Positions 24,146 to 37,489 of a DNA stretch of 64,000 nt are shown piece by piece; the first letter of the stretch is position 1, and the number at the start of each line of letters is the position of its first letter. A program made the position numbers and the translations under genes. The stretch covers positions 58,218,001-58,282,000 of the forward strand of contig OZ231126.1 of NCBI GenBank assembly GCA_965153355.1. The letters run 5' to 3'. Source of the DNA: Flaccisagitta enflata (lineage: Eukaryota; Chaetognatha; Sagittoidea; Aphragmophora). The notes beneath the pieces were generated by a model. The model was not told the origin of the DNA and did not search any database. It saw nothing but the letters and a program-made list of their open reading frames with translations.

Positions 24146-24963
24146 AAAAACTCGTTTCACTGCAAGAGCTTAGGATTGGGGTGCTACCCTATACTTCCAC
24201 AATTTTTTAGGTCAAGCGTTTTTTAAATTTTGAAGCAGAAGAAAACACAGAAAATAATTGTTGACGGTTTCCTCGGCAAGCTCTTTTTGCGCTCTTTTTC
24301 TTCATTTTTTTCGACAGACTTTTCTATGTATAGTTTTCTTAAAAACTTATGGAAGAGCTATGTTTACCAAAAAAGTTAAGGCTCAGAATGCCATGGAAAC
24401 CACCGGCCAAAACTATCTCCAATGTAAGAGGCACTGTCTGTTGGTCGGTTGGTCGGTCACGTAACGCTCGAGTTGAAAATCTCTGAAAAAGGCGAAAATG
24501 ATCGAAAATGATTCGGAAAAAACGCTATAGCCATTCACAGCGCGAAAGCTCCCTAGCAGCACGCAAACCTTCGCGCGCATCTCGCTCAAAAAAAATGTCA
24601 TTTCGCTCCATTTCGCCCCTCCTATTTAGACCACATTTGTACGAGAAAATTATATCCAGAGCTTCGGTTTGGGTCAACGATGTTGTCAAGTGAAAGATTT
24701 TTCATTCTTACAGCCTTGATACAAAGAAAACAAAGTCTCGCTCCTCTCGCCCGCGCGTTTTTTTCTACTGTTTCTTTTGGCGACTCACTTCTGTATGACT
24801 ATTTTCCATGCTTGAAAAGTTTCCGATCAATTTGAGTGAGTCTGTATCAGCCTGAGCGTTCAACTACGTGTTTGTTAGTGCACATACAAGATGGGAGTGT
24901 AGACGTGTTTGTTAGTGCATATACAAGATGGGAGTGTAGACGCATCTTAAATACCTTTTTCTT
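24146..24963. other. No gene; SH fragment and a 38-bp tandem duplication
   Basis: 24423-24470 is a short SH fragment (GTCTGTTGGTCGGTTGGTCG). 24867-24943 holds two copies of a 38-bp unit (GTGTTTGTTAGTGCA start) ending near a GCATCTTAA like the SH-H stem. Confidence 0.5.
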
Positions 24964-25075
24964 TTTAGTTGCGTACTAAGCGAATCTACACCCGGCACGG
25001 TCGGTTGGTTGGTTGGTTGGTCAGTTGGTTGGTCAGTTGGTTGGTCGATTGGCTGGTCGGTCTTCATTTTTTTTG
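24964..25075 (+). mobile_element. SH-A/B 5' part
   Basis: AGTTGCGTACTAAGCGAATCT hairpin with one arm decayed, CGGCACGGTCGG, then a (GGTT) rich tract. No distal stem. Confidence 0.6.
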
Positions 25076-25829
25076 ACATTTTTATTACTTTTAAGTTATT
25101 TTTCAGCATATGAAGTCTTATAGAGATGCGAAATAGAATAAAGGTCAGAAGACCGGAGTAAAAGAAAGACGCCTTGAACTGTCAAATTGTCAGTTAATAC
25201 GTCCATTCTTTCATCAATTCGTCCATAATTCAGAATAACAGATACACGCGAATATTAACTCAATTTATGTGTGGATAGTGATGAAGAAGACTAGATGGGT
25301 ATTTTGAATAGAGCGGAGGTCCGCTCATTCGCGAATTGCAAAAAATCGTGACCAACCGTCAAACTAAGTAAATGTAGTAAGACACGGTGCAAGATCGCGT
25401 GAAATTTGGTAGTCACCAAGGTTAAAAAATCAAATTGTCATAAAATATTTTTTTTCTTTATAGTTGTATAGCATATTACTTTCTGATACAAGACAAAAAA
25501 AATTAATGCAAAATCTATTTTAATTAGCTAAATACTAATAATTTATTACTTAATAATAATTTTCACAATATGATAAAATTTTTTCATATTTTTCAAGTAT
25601 ATTCAATAAGAAAAAAGTATACATCAATACATCAAAATATTGTTATTATATCTAATTTATATAGAATATCCAATTTTTTAAAAATTCTTTACTAATTTGC
25701 TTAGTTATAAGTTAATAAAAGCAAAAAAAGCCATCTTTTGCTCATTTTTTCATCATGTCATATGTTAGCTTGCGATTACACATTCAGCAGTTGTCTATAA
25801 CTTCAATCATCCTACTTTGAATGCATATA
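25076..25829. other. AT-rich spacer, no gene
   Basis: Very AT-rich between 25450 and 25720. Confidence 0.4.
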
Positions 25830-25837
25830 TTTATGCA

Positions 25838-25930
25838 TTCTTTCATTCATTCATTCATTCATTCATTCATTCATTTATTCATTCATTCACTCATTCATTC
25901 ATTCACTCATTCATTCATTCTTTCATTCAT
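25838..25930. repeat. (TTCA)n microsatellite
   Basis: TTCA units with occasional substitutions. Confidence 0.95.
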
Positions 25931-26029
25931 AAATTTGATTGGATTTGATGAGATAAGATTTCAATTCAGTCATGAGTGATAACTATTTTTTCATCTGCTT
26001 TTCTTGTCGATAACAATCCTTAATTCTGA

Positions 26030-26420
26030 ACCAAATAGAGGGCTAAGCGACCCACCGACGGACACATCAGTCTTATTCATGGAAAGGCAGGGGCGTGGTT
26101 TGAACATATGCACATGCTGGACTTCAGCACAGGACAAAAACAAGGATGGAAACACGACCAATACGGAATCGCTTGGAATGTGCAGAAGCAGTTATTCTGG
26201 TGGACAGGGGCAGTTTTGTGGGTGGTTGGGGGCTGTCATGTGGGTGGGCAGGAAAAGTGGCGCATCCTTCTATTCAATCAACACTCCCTCTCAATGAGAA
26301 AGGCTCTTTTAGAGTCGCTTCCAACCGATGAACATACCCTCTGATCAGTTGCTTAGCAAGCGCCTTGCCCCAACCCCAACTCCTAACCCCCACTCAAACA
26401 CAAACACACACACAATAACA
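26030..26420. other. G/T-rich stretch with SH-like pieces
   Basis: GGTGGACAGGGGCAGTTTTG and GTGGGTGGGCAGG echo the SH 3' region; TTTTAGAGTCGC and TTGCTTAGCAAGCGC echo its hairpin. Too decayed to delimit. Confidence 0.4.
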
Positions 26421-26445
26421 ACTGCACCATCATAAATGCGCGTTT

Positions 26446-26899
26446 TATTTCTTTCTTTCTTTTCTTTCTTTCTTATTTAATCTTATATCTTTTCTTTCTA
26501 TCTTTCTTTTTCTCTTTTTTTCTTTTCTTGCCTCTTTTTCTTTCTCATTTCTTTCTCCTCTTTCTTTCTTTCTTTCAATCTTTTTCTTTCTTTCTCGTTT
26601 CTTTTTTTTTCTTTCTCGTTCTCTTTCTTGTTTCTTTCTTTCTGGAATTACTTTCTTTCTAGATTTCTATCTTTCTTGTTATTTTCTTTTTTTTTCTTTT
26701 TAGTCGCGTGCTGCGGCTCTACCTGCCTGGCCGTCGGTCGGTCGGGGTGGTGGTCAGTCGGTTGGTTGGTCCTCATTTGCTTTTTTTTATGTTTGCATGG
26801 TCTTTTTAGCCTCCTGCACTTGCCTAAATGCTTTAGTAACTCAAATACTGCCCCTGCCCATCCGCACGCGACTAAGGTAGCCGTGTATCCGGCCTTGTT

Positions 26900-26941
<42 letters not shown>

Positions 26942-27077
26942 TTTCTTTCTCTCTTCCCATTGTTTCTTTTATACTTTCTTGTTTTCTTCTTTCTTTTTTT
27001 CCTGCCTCTTTCTGTCTTTCTTTCTTTCTTAGTTTTTTTTCTCTCTTCCTCTCTATCTCTTTTTTTCTTTTTTTTGT

Positions 27078-27109
<32 letters not shown>

Positions 27110-27305
27110 TTTTTCTCTTTCTCTTTCTTTTTCTTTTCTCTCTATTTTGTTTGATGGCCTCTTGCTTGTTCTTTCTCTTTTGTTTCTTTCTTTCTTTTTC
27201 CTTTCTTTCTTTCTTCCTTTCTTTCTATTTTTTTCTTTTTTTCTTTTCTTTTTCTTTTTTTTCTTTTTCCTTTTTCTTTTTTTCTTTTTCTTTTTTGTTT
27301 CTTTC
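26446..27305. repeat. (CTTT)n pyrimidine tract split by SH-A
   Basis: CTTT-rich DNA on both sides of the SH-A element at 26699-26900; ORFs here are artefacts. Confidence 0.9.
26699..26900 (+). mobile_element. SH-A element inside a (CTTT)n tract
   Basis: AGTCGCGTGC-TGCGGCTCTACC (right arm degraded), GTCGGTCGGTCGG tract, distal stem GCACGCGACT, GGTAGCCGTGTATCCGGCCT, TGTTT followed directly by CTTT units. Confidence 0.85.
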
Positions 27306-27339
27306 TTCATTTCACTCTTAGGATGTCCTCTTCATGTCG

Positions 27340-27578
27340 TCTATCTTCCTTCTCCAAGACTTCGAAGTTCCATTAAAACCTATTGGGCCTGAAATCTGAC
27401 CTGAAGCCTGAAACCTGAAATAAACCAATCAGCCCTATAAACTGAAAGTTCCCTCCCAAAACCAAAAATTGCTGAATTCACTAAAGACTGAAATCAGTCT
27501 TCACTTGCTCTATCTATGAGGCATCCTCATATGCATGGAGCCCCAATCTAGACCGTCCAGGTCCTAAAATCTGAATCT
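27340..27578. repeat. F-like minisatellite remnant
   Basis: CCTGAAATCTGACCTGAAGC-type units resemble the F core. CCTGGATGTATGAAAACTCA and CCCCTG just downstream (27650-27675) recall the inner inverted repeat, so the 3' end of the zinc-finger ORF reads into repeat DNA. Confidence 0.5.
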
Positions 27579-29928
<2,350 letters not shown>

Positions 29929-29929
<1 letters not shown>

Positions 29930-29955
29930 CTGGGGGAAGAAATACAAGAAAGGTG
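29929..29955 (-). promoter_or_regulatory. Splice acceptor of the zinc-finger exon
   Basis: In reverse the sequence is ACACCTTTCTTGTATTTCTT then CCCCCAG: a strong pyrimidine tract and AG, with an open frame beginning right after it. A second AG two bases on is possible. Confidence 0.7.
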
Positions 29956-29988
29956 TCGGTTCAAGACTAGTCTGTAATATCAAATTGG

Positions 29989-30040
29989 ACAAGTATCGCG
30001 GGGTCACAATATTGTTACAAATGGGTGGGCAGGGGCATGA
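29989..30040 (-). mobile_element. SH-B2 3'-end fragment
   Basis: GGGGTCACAATATTGTTACA then AATGGGTGGGCAGGGGC, only 60 bp upstream of the acceptor. Confidence 0.7.
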
Positions 30041-30068
30041 AAACATTGCCAACATTGCCAACATTAAC

Positions 30069-30071
<3 letters not shown>

Positions 30072-30156
<85 letters not shown>

Positions 30157-30190
30157 TGTGTGTGTGTGTGTCTGTGTGTGTGTAAGTGTG
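30072..30190. repeat. (GT)n microsatellite
   Basis: GT run with GTCT interruptions at its right end. Confidence 0.97.
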
Positions 30191-30857
30191 TGCGCCATAA
30201 TTGCAAATTGCAAAAAGAGGGACATCTAGGGGATGTAACTACAATTTCTTGGTGTTAAAAACATTTTTAAAAATTCATCAAAAAATCAGGAGATTCGATG
30301 GAAACTTAGACGCCTGTCTTTTGGTCTGATTCTGAAGAAAGAATCTTAATCTATACAATTTCAATGTTTTATCATTGAGAACTTTACACACACACGAACA
30401 CACATGGACACACACAAACACACACGGACACACGAACTCGCGCGCGCGATATCGGTGTCATCTTTTCGAAAATCTATTCTGGGCTTATGGACATTTCATA
30501 AGTTTAAGTTTAAGTGTCGTGGCTAGATTATCTATGTTTTTTTTCCAAATGAAACTTTGAAATCATAGCTTTTCTTCCCTTTTCCTTTTCTCTTCTTTTC
30601 TCTTCTTTTCCCTTTCTTTTCTTTCTTTTTCCTTTCTTTTTTCTTCTTTTTTTTCTTCTCCCTTTTTTTTCTTCTCCCTTTTTTTTCTTCTCCCTTTTTT
30701 TTCTTCTCCCTTTTTTTTCCATTTCCTCAGATCTATAAGTCCGACTTTTGACCTAGAAGCCCGAGGCATGACGCACCCCGCGTGCCCCTGTTTCTGCCAC
30801 CCTGCCTTACCCCAACCTATCCCCAAAACTCATACACACAAATAAAAAAAACTATCC
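30191..30857. other. No gene; pyrimidine tract 30570-30722
   Basis: AT-rich, a (CA)-rich patch at 30385-30440, then TTTTCTTCTCCC units repeated at 30640-30720. Confidence 0.5.
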
Positions 30858-30975
30858 AAGACGCTCATTTTCCATTTTCCAACTTAATGACCCTAGACAG
30901 CCGGACGGAATGATAGACCAATGGACCAACGGACCTATGGAGCCTCTTATTGAGTCGCATGTCAGCAACTAAAAA
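30858..30975 (-). mobile_element. SH-B element, 5' part
   Basis: Reverse: CGCTCATTTTCCATTTTCCA, ACTTAATGACC, GGACCAACGGACCTATGGAG, CCTCTTATTGAG, hairpin AGTTGC-TGACAT-GCGACT. One stem pair is G-T, an intermediate between the A and B stems. Confidence 0.8.
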
Positions 30976-30987
30976 TGAGAAAACAAA

Positions 30988-31124
30988 ACAACAAGGCTGG
31001 ATACACGGACACCAGTTGCGGACGGGTGGGCAGGGGCGGAAATGCGCGTGCTCACCAACGGACCGACCGACCAACGGACGGACGGACAAAGCCTCTTATA
31101 GAGTTGCGTGTGCGCAACTTAAAA
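30988..31124 (-). mobile_element. SH-B element, complete
   Basis: AACAAGGCTGGATACACGGA, CAGTTGCGGACGGGTGGGCA, GAAATGCGCGTG, (CGGACC) tract, AAGCCTCTTATAGAG, hairpin AGTTGCG-CACA-CGCAACT. Confidence 0.92.
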
Positions 31125-31215
<91 letters not shown>

Positions 31216-31266
31216 GATCACTCACTCACTCACTCACTCACACATACACACACGCGCGCGCGCGCG
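31124..31266. repeat. (CA)n, (TCAC)n and (CG)n
   Basis: CA run to 31212 directly against the SH-B 5' end, then CACT and CGCG repeats. Confidence 0.95.
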
Positions 31267-31954
31267 AATCAGAAACCGTACACGCATACATTGAAACAGA
31301 AATAGAGGTGTCTTTTGTTTTTAATGAATAAGTGACCCTAATTTGCATAATGGCTTTTATTTCCTTGGAGTATTAGTTTTTTCATAAAAAAATTGCTTCA
31401 TATCTCCTCGGAAAAGTTAGTATACAAATAGAATTTGATTTTTAAGAAGCATTTTTAACATTGTTATCCATTCTGTAGTTTTTTTGTCGCCATGTTTTTA
31501 AATATAATGAAAAAAATATGTTTTTCTTTGATGTACGGCAGACTGTGCAGCAGGGAAGAAAGGATTTAGAAAAACAAGTTGGGAGAAAAGATCTTCCATA
31601 CAAGCAATCAGTATAAACCGTAAAACCCATAACGGGCAGACGCTTTCCGGGAGGTGGAGGTATGGACGGACGACCTCAGAAAGGGCACGTCACCAATGTT
31701 TCAAGTGCACACTCGATTCCTTACTACCATACGAGAAGTCGTGAACGGCTACGCCGGGGACCAAATCAAAACTGTAGCATCACGAATGCACGTTTTTACA
31801 TTTTTTGACGTGATTTGCAAAAAAAGAAAGACAGTAGAAAGCAAGAAAGAGAGAAAAAGAAAGAGCAAGGCAGAAAGAAAGAAACAAAGAAAGAACGAAA
31901 GAAAAAGAAAGAATGACAGCATAAAAAAGAAAGAAAGAAAAAAAGAGAGAAAGA
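31267..31954. other. No gene supported
   Basis: AT-rich, then a GAAA-rich patch (31825-31955). Confidence 0.4.
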
Positions 31955-32312
31955 AACAAGGCCAATACCTATAAGTCGCGTGCGAGACATAAATAACTTA
32001 GATGACTAAGAATGACTGAGAATAACCTAAAATGACATAGAATAACTTAGAATAACTTAGAACGACTTAGAATGACCTAAAATGACATAAATGATGAAAT
32101 TGACAAAAATGACAAACATGGTTAAAAATGACTTAGGATGACTTAAAATGACTTAGAATGACTTAAAATGACTTTAAATGACTCAGAACGACTTAAAATA
32201 ACTTAAAATGGGTTTAAAAATAAAACTGATAAAAAAAGTAAAATGTGACCAAACAACCAACCAATGGACGGACGGACAGAGCGGGTTGTAGATTCGCGTG
32301 CACGTGACTAAA
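31955..32312 (-). mobile_element. SH-C element, complete
   Basis: AACAAGGCCAATACCTATAA, distal stem GTCGCGTGCGAGAC, a body of about 20 AATGACTTAA-type units, AAAGTAAAATGTGACC, tract, GAGCGGGTTGTAGA, hairpin AGTCACGTGCACGCGAAT (arms one change off). Confidence 0.9.
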
Positions 32313-32317
32313 AAAGA

Positions 32318-32710
32318 ACAGGTCGCCCATGGGCAATACGTGGTCAGCGATACCCGTTGCCCTGCTTTGAGTGATTGTTAATTGGAGTGAAGGGAAGCAG
32401 GGCAGCGGCCCCGAAGGTGACGAGGTCCTGTAGAACACAGGGGGACACAGGAGGCCTGAGGAGTCGGATTTGAAGCGTGAGATGCTTAATTTGAGGACAG
32501 AGAGGCCAGGTTTGAGGCCTAAGAGGTTGGATTTGAGGCCTGAGAGGCCAGATTTGAGTCCTGAGAGGCTGGATTTAAGGCCTATGAGGCTGGATTTGAG
32601 GCCTTAGAGACTAGATTTGAGGTCTGAGAGGCCAGATTCTAGGTCTCAGAGGCTAGATTTGAGGCCTGAGGGGCCTGAGGGGGGGGGACAAACGGACCAA
32701 GAAAGAAAGT

Positions 32711-32741
<31 letters not shown>

Positions 32742-32784
32742 TCCCCTGTGTTCTACAGGACTGTCCCCTTTGGGGCCGCTGCCC
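32318..32784 (-). mobile_element. F2 element, complete
   Basis: Reverse: AACAGGTC, terminal hairpin GCCC-AT-GGGC, AATACGTGGTCAGCGATACC, GAAGCAGGGCAGCGGCCCCG, about 12 GATTTGAGGCCTGAGAGGCC units, then CCCTGTGTTCTACAGGACTG and TTTGGGGCCGCTGCCC. Confidence 0.85.
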
Positions 32785-32796
32785 AAAAAAAGATAA

Positions 32797-32880
<84 letters not shown>
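32700..32880. repeat. (GAAA)n microsatellites
   Basis: One run inside the F2 core (32700-32741), one just outside it (32795-32880). Confidence 0.95.
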
Positions 32881-33104
32881 TGCGCCCGCTTCAGCGTTAA
32901 TCATTTGTTTTCCTTGCTTCTAACTTTCTCAATTTACTCACCCTTGGCGCAATCGAGTTACTCTCATTTCTCAAAGTAACAAATTTAGCAAAGACAAGAC
33001 AGTTGCAATTCTTGTCGAGGTTAACGAACTGACCATCAGACAGATGACTTGACTTGACATTTTGGTCCTTCTGCTTTTATGTTAGTCCGTGACGCTCAAG
33101 TCGA
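32881..33104. other. No gene seen
   Basis: Short unique spacer. Confidence 0.3.
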
Positions 33105-33121
33105 AAGGTGTGTGTGTGTGC

Positions 33122-33160
<39 letters not shown>

Positions 33161-33186
33161 TGTGCGTGTGCGTGTGCGTGTATGTG
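33105..33186. repeat. (GT)n microsatellite
   Basis: GT run with GCGT variants. Confidence 0.95.
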
Positions 33187-33490
33187 TAACTATGGCAAAG
33201 GAAAAAAAGCGAACACTTTGTTTTGCTAGTTTCTGCTTAACTATGGGCCTGAACCAAAGAAAATCCATGACCATTTTAAAAAAAATGATAATTTCAACTT
33301 TTTTCCAATGTGCAATTTTAGTCCGTTCGTTTTTGTTGATAATGCAGCTCAGGATTGTTTTAGCTACTTGTTATACATGAGCAAATTATAGAGCTTCAAA
33401 TGTTTTTTAAATGGCGCCAAAAACAAAAGAAAATGTTGCTTTTTTTTTTTTATAGAAATATTGATGAAGTCAAGTTGCTCAGATCTCAAA
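33187..33490. other. No gene seen
   Basis: AT-rich spacer. Confidence 0.4.
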
Positions 33491-33492
33491 TA

Positions 33493-33650
33493 CAGTTGAA
33501 TCCCGCTCCAGTGGACCCGGTTTTTACGCCTATAACAGATGTCCCTTCAACCTGTTTTCTTTTATTCCCTTTATTGGCTAAAACACAATTCCGCCTATAA
33601 CAGATAAAATTTGTTGTTCTCTTAAACTCCGTTATAGCGAGGTTTAACTG
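33493..33650. mobile_element. pogo/Tigger-like MITE, 158 bp
   Basis: Left tip CAGTTGAATCCCGCTCCAGT and right tip (in reverse) CAGTTAAACCTCGCTATAAC match as inverted repeats. TA flanks both ends (33491-33492, 33651-33652), as expected for pogo-type elements. No coding capacity. Confidence 0.8.
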
Positions 33651-33762
33651 TATTTCATGAGTAATATTGATAAAAAAAACCCTAAGATCAGTCTAGGATG
33701 CCTTTGCTTCCACTGTACTGTAAGTCATGCAAGCAAATTAAGCAATCAAATCATACGTTGAC

Positions 33763-34279
33763 TTATTGGTCCTTAATGCACTTACTTGCTCCATAACGGC
33801 AAATGTTGGGCTTGGCCCCCTTGCGAATCTTCTCTCGCAAGTTGTTTGCCTCGATGAGGTTGCTGGTTGTGTCGTCGTCTTCGTTCTCAAACAGATTTGT
33901 CAGCAACAGATTTGTCAGCAAAGGATCGAATCGCGGTTTTCCGGGGCGAATCGGAAACTGCAAATGGATCCAGACCTTTTCGTTGTACTTTTTGAACTGT
34001 TGAACGAGGGGATGGTCTTTGAACTCCTCATCCAGTTGTTCGAAGATGAGTTGCCAAACACGAGGGATGAGAGACACGGGGAAGAAGAAAATGACGTAGC
34101 ACTGGGCGATCCACGTCTTCACGCTTTTGTTTTCCTTGCAGATGGGAATGAGACCGAGTTTCCCTTTTTTCTCCTTCATGCTCTTGGTCACGTGAAAGTA
34201 GCACAAACGGGTACGTACCCCCGGAAAAACCTTTTGAGCCGCGGAGTAGAGTGCGATTTCGCAATCCGAATGTATGTCA
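33763..34279 (-). CDS. FLYWCH/MULE transposase, exon 2 (C-terminal)
   Basis: Encodes residues 261-432 after splicing to exon 1 at 37744-38525. The acceptor at 34280-34281 reads CTGCTGTACCTGTAG/TGACA. The exon opens DIHSDCEIALYSAAQKVFPG. The SDCE motif (D266) fits the second catalytic Asp of MULE transposases, followed by the family pattern AA-x2-VFP and C-Y-F-H (C287, H290), comparable to the usual GC-x-FHF-x-Q. The remainder is charged, ending GASKCIKDQ and a stop. Exon lengths 782 and 517 sum to exactly 433 codons including stop. The third catalytic acid was not assigned with certainty, so activity is not claimed. Confidence 0.8.
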
Positions 34280-34330
34280 CTACAGGTACAGCAGAAATTT
34301 ATGATGGAGCTTGGACAAAAAAGCCTTTTT

Positions 34331-34462
34331 TAAGTCTCATGCTACGCGACTCTACACTGTGCCTTGTCCTTTGGTCGATTGGTCTGTCAGTCACGCTTTA
34401 AAATATAGCTAATATGGCCCCTACCAGCACATGACATGGATAGCCGTGTATCCAGCTTTGTT
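34331..34462 (+). mobile_element. SH-A element, shortened
   Basis: TAAGTCTCATGCTACGCGAC, GGTCGATTGGTC, CACGCTTTAAAATATAGC, GGCCCCTACCAGC, TAGCCGTGTATCCAGCTTTG. Both stems have decayed. Confidence 0.75.
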
Positions 34463-34707
34463 CAAACTTAAAACGAAAAATTGGTTGGGCATTCTTTGTT
34501 TCTCTTTTGCACCATATCTCTTCAATCAAACATTGTTCTTAATTTGCTAGGGATGCTTGTGTCATGGGCGGGTGAGCAGGAGGGTAGCACATGGATGGAA
34601 AAGCAGACAGAAAGAGGGATGACAGATAAATGGACGTAAGCATCAAACAAAGTAGAAAGTCTGCAACAAAGGAAAGCAAAAAAGCAAAAAAAATGAAATG
34701 AAAGAAA

Positions 34708-34713
<6 letters not shown>

Positions 34714-34738
<25 letters not shown>

Positions 34739-34756
34739 GAAAGCTAGTAAAAAAAT

Positions 34757-34800
<44 letters not shown>

Positions 34801-34804
34801 AAAT

Positions 34805-34847
<43 letters not shown>

Positions 34848-34855
34848 AAGAAAGC
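34714..34855. repeat. A homopolymer and (GAAA)n
   Basis: About 28 A, then GAAA units with one interruption near 34801. Confidence 0.95.
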
Positions 34856-34870
34856 GATGATAAGTATAAC

Positions 34871-34998
34871 TTGCAAAAGCATCAGATGGTCAGCGGCACC
34901 CGTGCCATGCTGCAGTAGTTGGTGATAAAGAGTCAATAAGTGTGCACGGCAGTAGCTACAAAGAGGTTGATGTCCTATGGTTTCACATATGAGGAATT
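34871..34998 (-). mobile_element. F3 tail fragment
   Basis: GCAAAAGC, ATCAGATGGTCAGCGGCACC, GGCAGTAGCTACAAAGAGG, TTGATGTCCTATGGTTTCAC. Confidence 0.6.
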
Positions 34999-35308
34999 TT
35001 CTCTTACTTCTTCTCCTCCTCCTGAAAACTGGGGGGATGACCGTGTTTGTCAAATTTGTCATAAATCAGCAGCATTTTGCAGATTTGACTGAGTTTGGCA
35101 GAATTTGGGAGAATGAGGCAGACATTGAAAGAATTGGAAGGATTTAGCAAAATCTCACAAAAAGCTGCTGGGTGGCGGAGAAAAAAGAGAAGGAGGAATA
35201 GGAAAAAGTTCCCCAAATATGGCCGCCGCCCAAAAAAGTAAGAATGAAAGAAAAAAAGAAAAAGAAAAAAGAACAAGAGAAAAGTAACAGAGTAACGATA
35301 TCGTAAAA

Positions 35309-35309
35309 G

Positions 35310-35394
<85 letters not shown>
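35309..35394. repeat. (CA)n microsatellite
   Basis: Pure CA run. Confidence 0.97.
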
Positions 35395-35396
<2 letters not shown>

Positions 35397-35440
35397 AATG
35401 AAAGAAAAAAAAAAGAAAAATGAGAGAAAAAAAAGGAAGA

Positions 35441-35520
35441 CAAGTCACCCGGGGTCACAGTATCGTTGCGGACGGGTGGGCACGGGCAAGAAAGGGCGCA
35501 TTTCCTCCTCAAATTGTATC
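35441..35520 (-). mobile_element. SH-B2 3' part
   Basis: CAAGTCACCCGGGGTCACAG, TATCGTTGCGGACGGGTGGG, then GGGCGCATTTCC. The 5' hairpin end is absent. Confidence 0.75.
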
Positions 35521-35589
35521 TTGTCTTAGTGCAAAACCCAAAAGAACCCAAACATTTAAATTCACTTTATTTTAAACTAAAAGTCAGCT

Positions 35590-35735
35590 CTTAATTACTC
35601 AGTGTCCTTAGAGCATTTTGGCAAGAACAGTGAGGTCGTGGAATCAAAAACAAAACAGCAAAATGAGACCAAATGAAAGACAAAAGACGAAACGGGGTGT
35701 GGGTTGGCGTAGTACGGGCGCGCTACAAAAAAGAT
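35590..35735 (-). mobile_element. SH-A element, heavily decayed
   Basis: GAGCATTTTGGCAAGAACAG, GAGGTCGTGG, ACGGGGTGTGGGTTGGCGTA. Confidence 0.5.
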
Positions 35736-35929
35736 AAAAAAAGTGAAAAAATAAAGAAAGAAAAAGACAACTGTATGAAAGTTCGAACAAAAGAAAGCAA
35801 GAAAGAGAAAAAGAAAGAAAAAAAAAGAAAAGAAAGGAAGAATGAAAGAATGGTAAGAAAAGACGAACAAGAAGAAAAAGAAGAAGAAGAAAAGAAGAAG
35901 AAGAAGAAGAAAGAAAACAAGACAGGAAA
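35736..35929. repeat. GAAA/GAAG purine tract
   Basis: Purine-rich simple sequence. Confidence 0.8.
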
Positions 35930-36072
35930 AACAAGGCCGGATACACGGCCAGTACCAGTTGCGGACGGGTAGGCAGGGGCGGAGAGGCGCGTTTTCACAC
36001 TTTCAAATTCGATCATTACCAACGGACAGACGGACAAAGCTTTTCAAAGAGTCGCTAGTCCGCGACTAAAAA
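35930..36072 (-). mobile_element. SH-A/B chimera, complete
   Basis: AACAAGGCCGGATACACGGC, distal stem AGTTGCGGACGGGTAGGCAG, GTTTTCACACTTTCAAATTC, GATCATTACC, hairpin AGTCGC-GGACTA-GCGACT. The hairpin has the A stem while the distal copy has the B stem. Confidence 0.88.
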
Positions 36073-36134
36073 CGAGAAAAAAAGAAAAAAAAAAAAAAAG
36101 AAAGCGAAAAGAGCACAAAAGGAAAAAAGAAATC

Positions 36135-36270
36135 AAGAAATGACAAAAAAAGAAAGCATGAATGAAAAAAGAAAGCAAGAAAGCAAGAAAGCAAGAAAGC
36201 AAGAAAGCAAGAAAGCAAGAAAGCATGAAAGCAAGAAAGCAAGAAAGCAAGAAAGAAAGAACAACAAGAA
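36135..36270. repeat. (GAAAGCAA)n tract
   Basis: Octamer GAAAGCAA repeated about 12 times with one T variant; a similar tract flanks 36535-36590. Confidence 0.85.
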
Positions 36271-36296
36271 CGAAAAAAAAAACGAGAAAAAAAGAA

Positions 36297-36462
36297 AACA
36301 AGGCTGGATACATGGCCATCGGTTGCGGACGGGTTGGCAGGGGCAGAAATGCGCGTTTTCTCACTTGTCAACTAGAGGGTGACGGACCAACCAACTGACC
36401 GACCAACCAACCGATGGACGGACGGAAAAAGCCTCTTATAGAGTTGCGTATCTGCAACTAAA
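36297..36462 (-). mobile_element. SH-B element, complete
   Basis: AACAAGGCTGGATACATGGC, distal GGTTGCGGACGGGTTGGCAG, tract, AAAGCCTCTTATAGAG, hairpin AGTTGC-AGATAC-GCAACT. Confidence 0.9.
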
Positions 36463-36599
36463 TAAGAAAGCGAAAAAACACGAAAGAAAAAAAAAGAAAT
36501 CAAGAAAGGACAAAAAAAAAAAAAAAAAGAAAGCACGAAAGAAAAAAGAAAGAACGAAAGCAAGAAAGCAAGAAAGCAAGAAAGCAAAAAAAGGTATCA

Positions 36600-37220
36600 C
36601 AGTTTTTTATACTACGCGAATTAAAAAAAGGTTTTAATGAAATTGCTTGAGTTAGACTTTATTGCTAAGCAGCTTTTTGCGAGCTGGTTTGGTTTTTTTT
36701 AGTGCATCATATCAAAGAGTTGTATCCTTCTTAATCAAGTTGATGTAGCGAAAATAGCCATGCAAAAATGACATACTATATCAATTTTCTCATTTGATTT
36801 TCATTTCGATCCATGATGGTTTTGGCATGATACGAGATTCAGCGGGCCAACTAAAAGAAATATGTCTACTCGTAGTGACATCAGTATTTCACCGCTTTAT
36901 ATATCTAAGAGTGTTTTGATACTTTTATTTCAGTTCATTTGCCATAGAAATAGCACTTCATCATTCCTGAGTTATAAAAATGCCTATATGTAAGTGCAAA
37001 ATCAGTGAGACACGGTGTGGATATATTTCTTATAGTTGGCCCGGCGAATCTCGAATCCTGCCTTTTAAAAGTTTTACCACATTCAATTACAGTTGGTGCT
37101 TCATTTTTCATCATGGATATTGAGGAACTCAACTAGGTAAGAATGAGAGGGAATGTTATTCAAATTCAGTTGGTTTTTTTTTTTCAGTTTTTTTTTCCAG
37201 TTTTTTTTCAGTTTTTTTTT
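36600..37220. other. AT-rich intron sequence
   Basis: Nothing recognised. A 30-bp GAATGAGAGGGAATGTTNTT segment near 37140 recurs at 46450. Confidence 0.4.
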
Positions 37221-37362
37221 TTAGGTGCGACAAGGCACCTCTATAACTGGCTGTGTCCGATGGTCGGTTAGTTGGTTGGTTGGGCGGTCGGCTGGTCGGT
37301 TGGGCAACGCATTCGTTCAACGATCCACACGTCGCACCTTATTGGCCTACTTGGCCTTGTTT
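37221..37362 (+). mobile_element. SH-G element, complete
   Basis: Hairpin AGGTGC-GACAAG-GCACCT, CTATAACTGGCTGTGTCCGA, tract, GCAACGCATTCGTTCAACGA, distal stem GTCGCACCT, TATTGGCCTACTTGGCCTTG. Confidence 0.92.
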
Positions 37363-37489
37363 TTATATCGCATACTTTGACTTCTATGGGTGGAAGGATG
37401 AACCAACAGACAGTAGAATGGACAGACAACCAGAGGGACCGAGCCTTTTTCAAAATCATCAGTCTGCGTCAGAAAAAAAGGGGGGGGGG

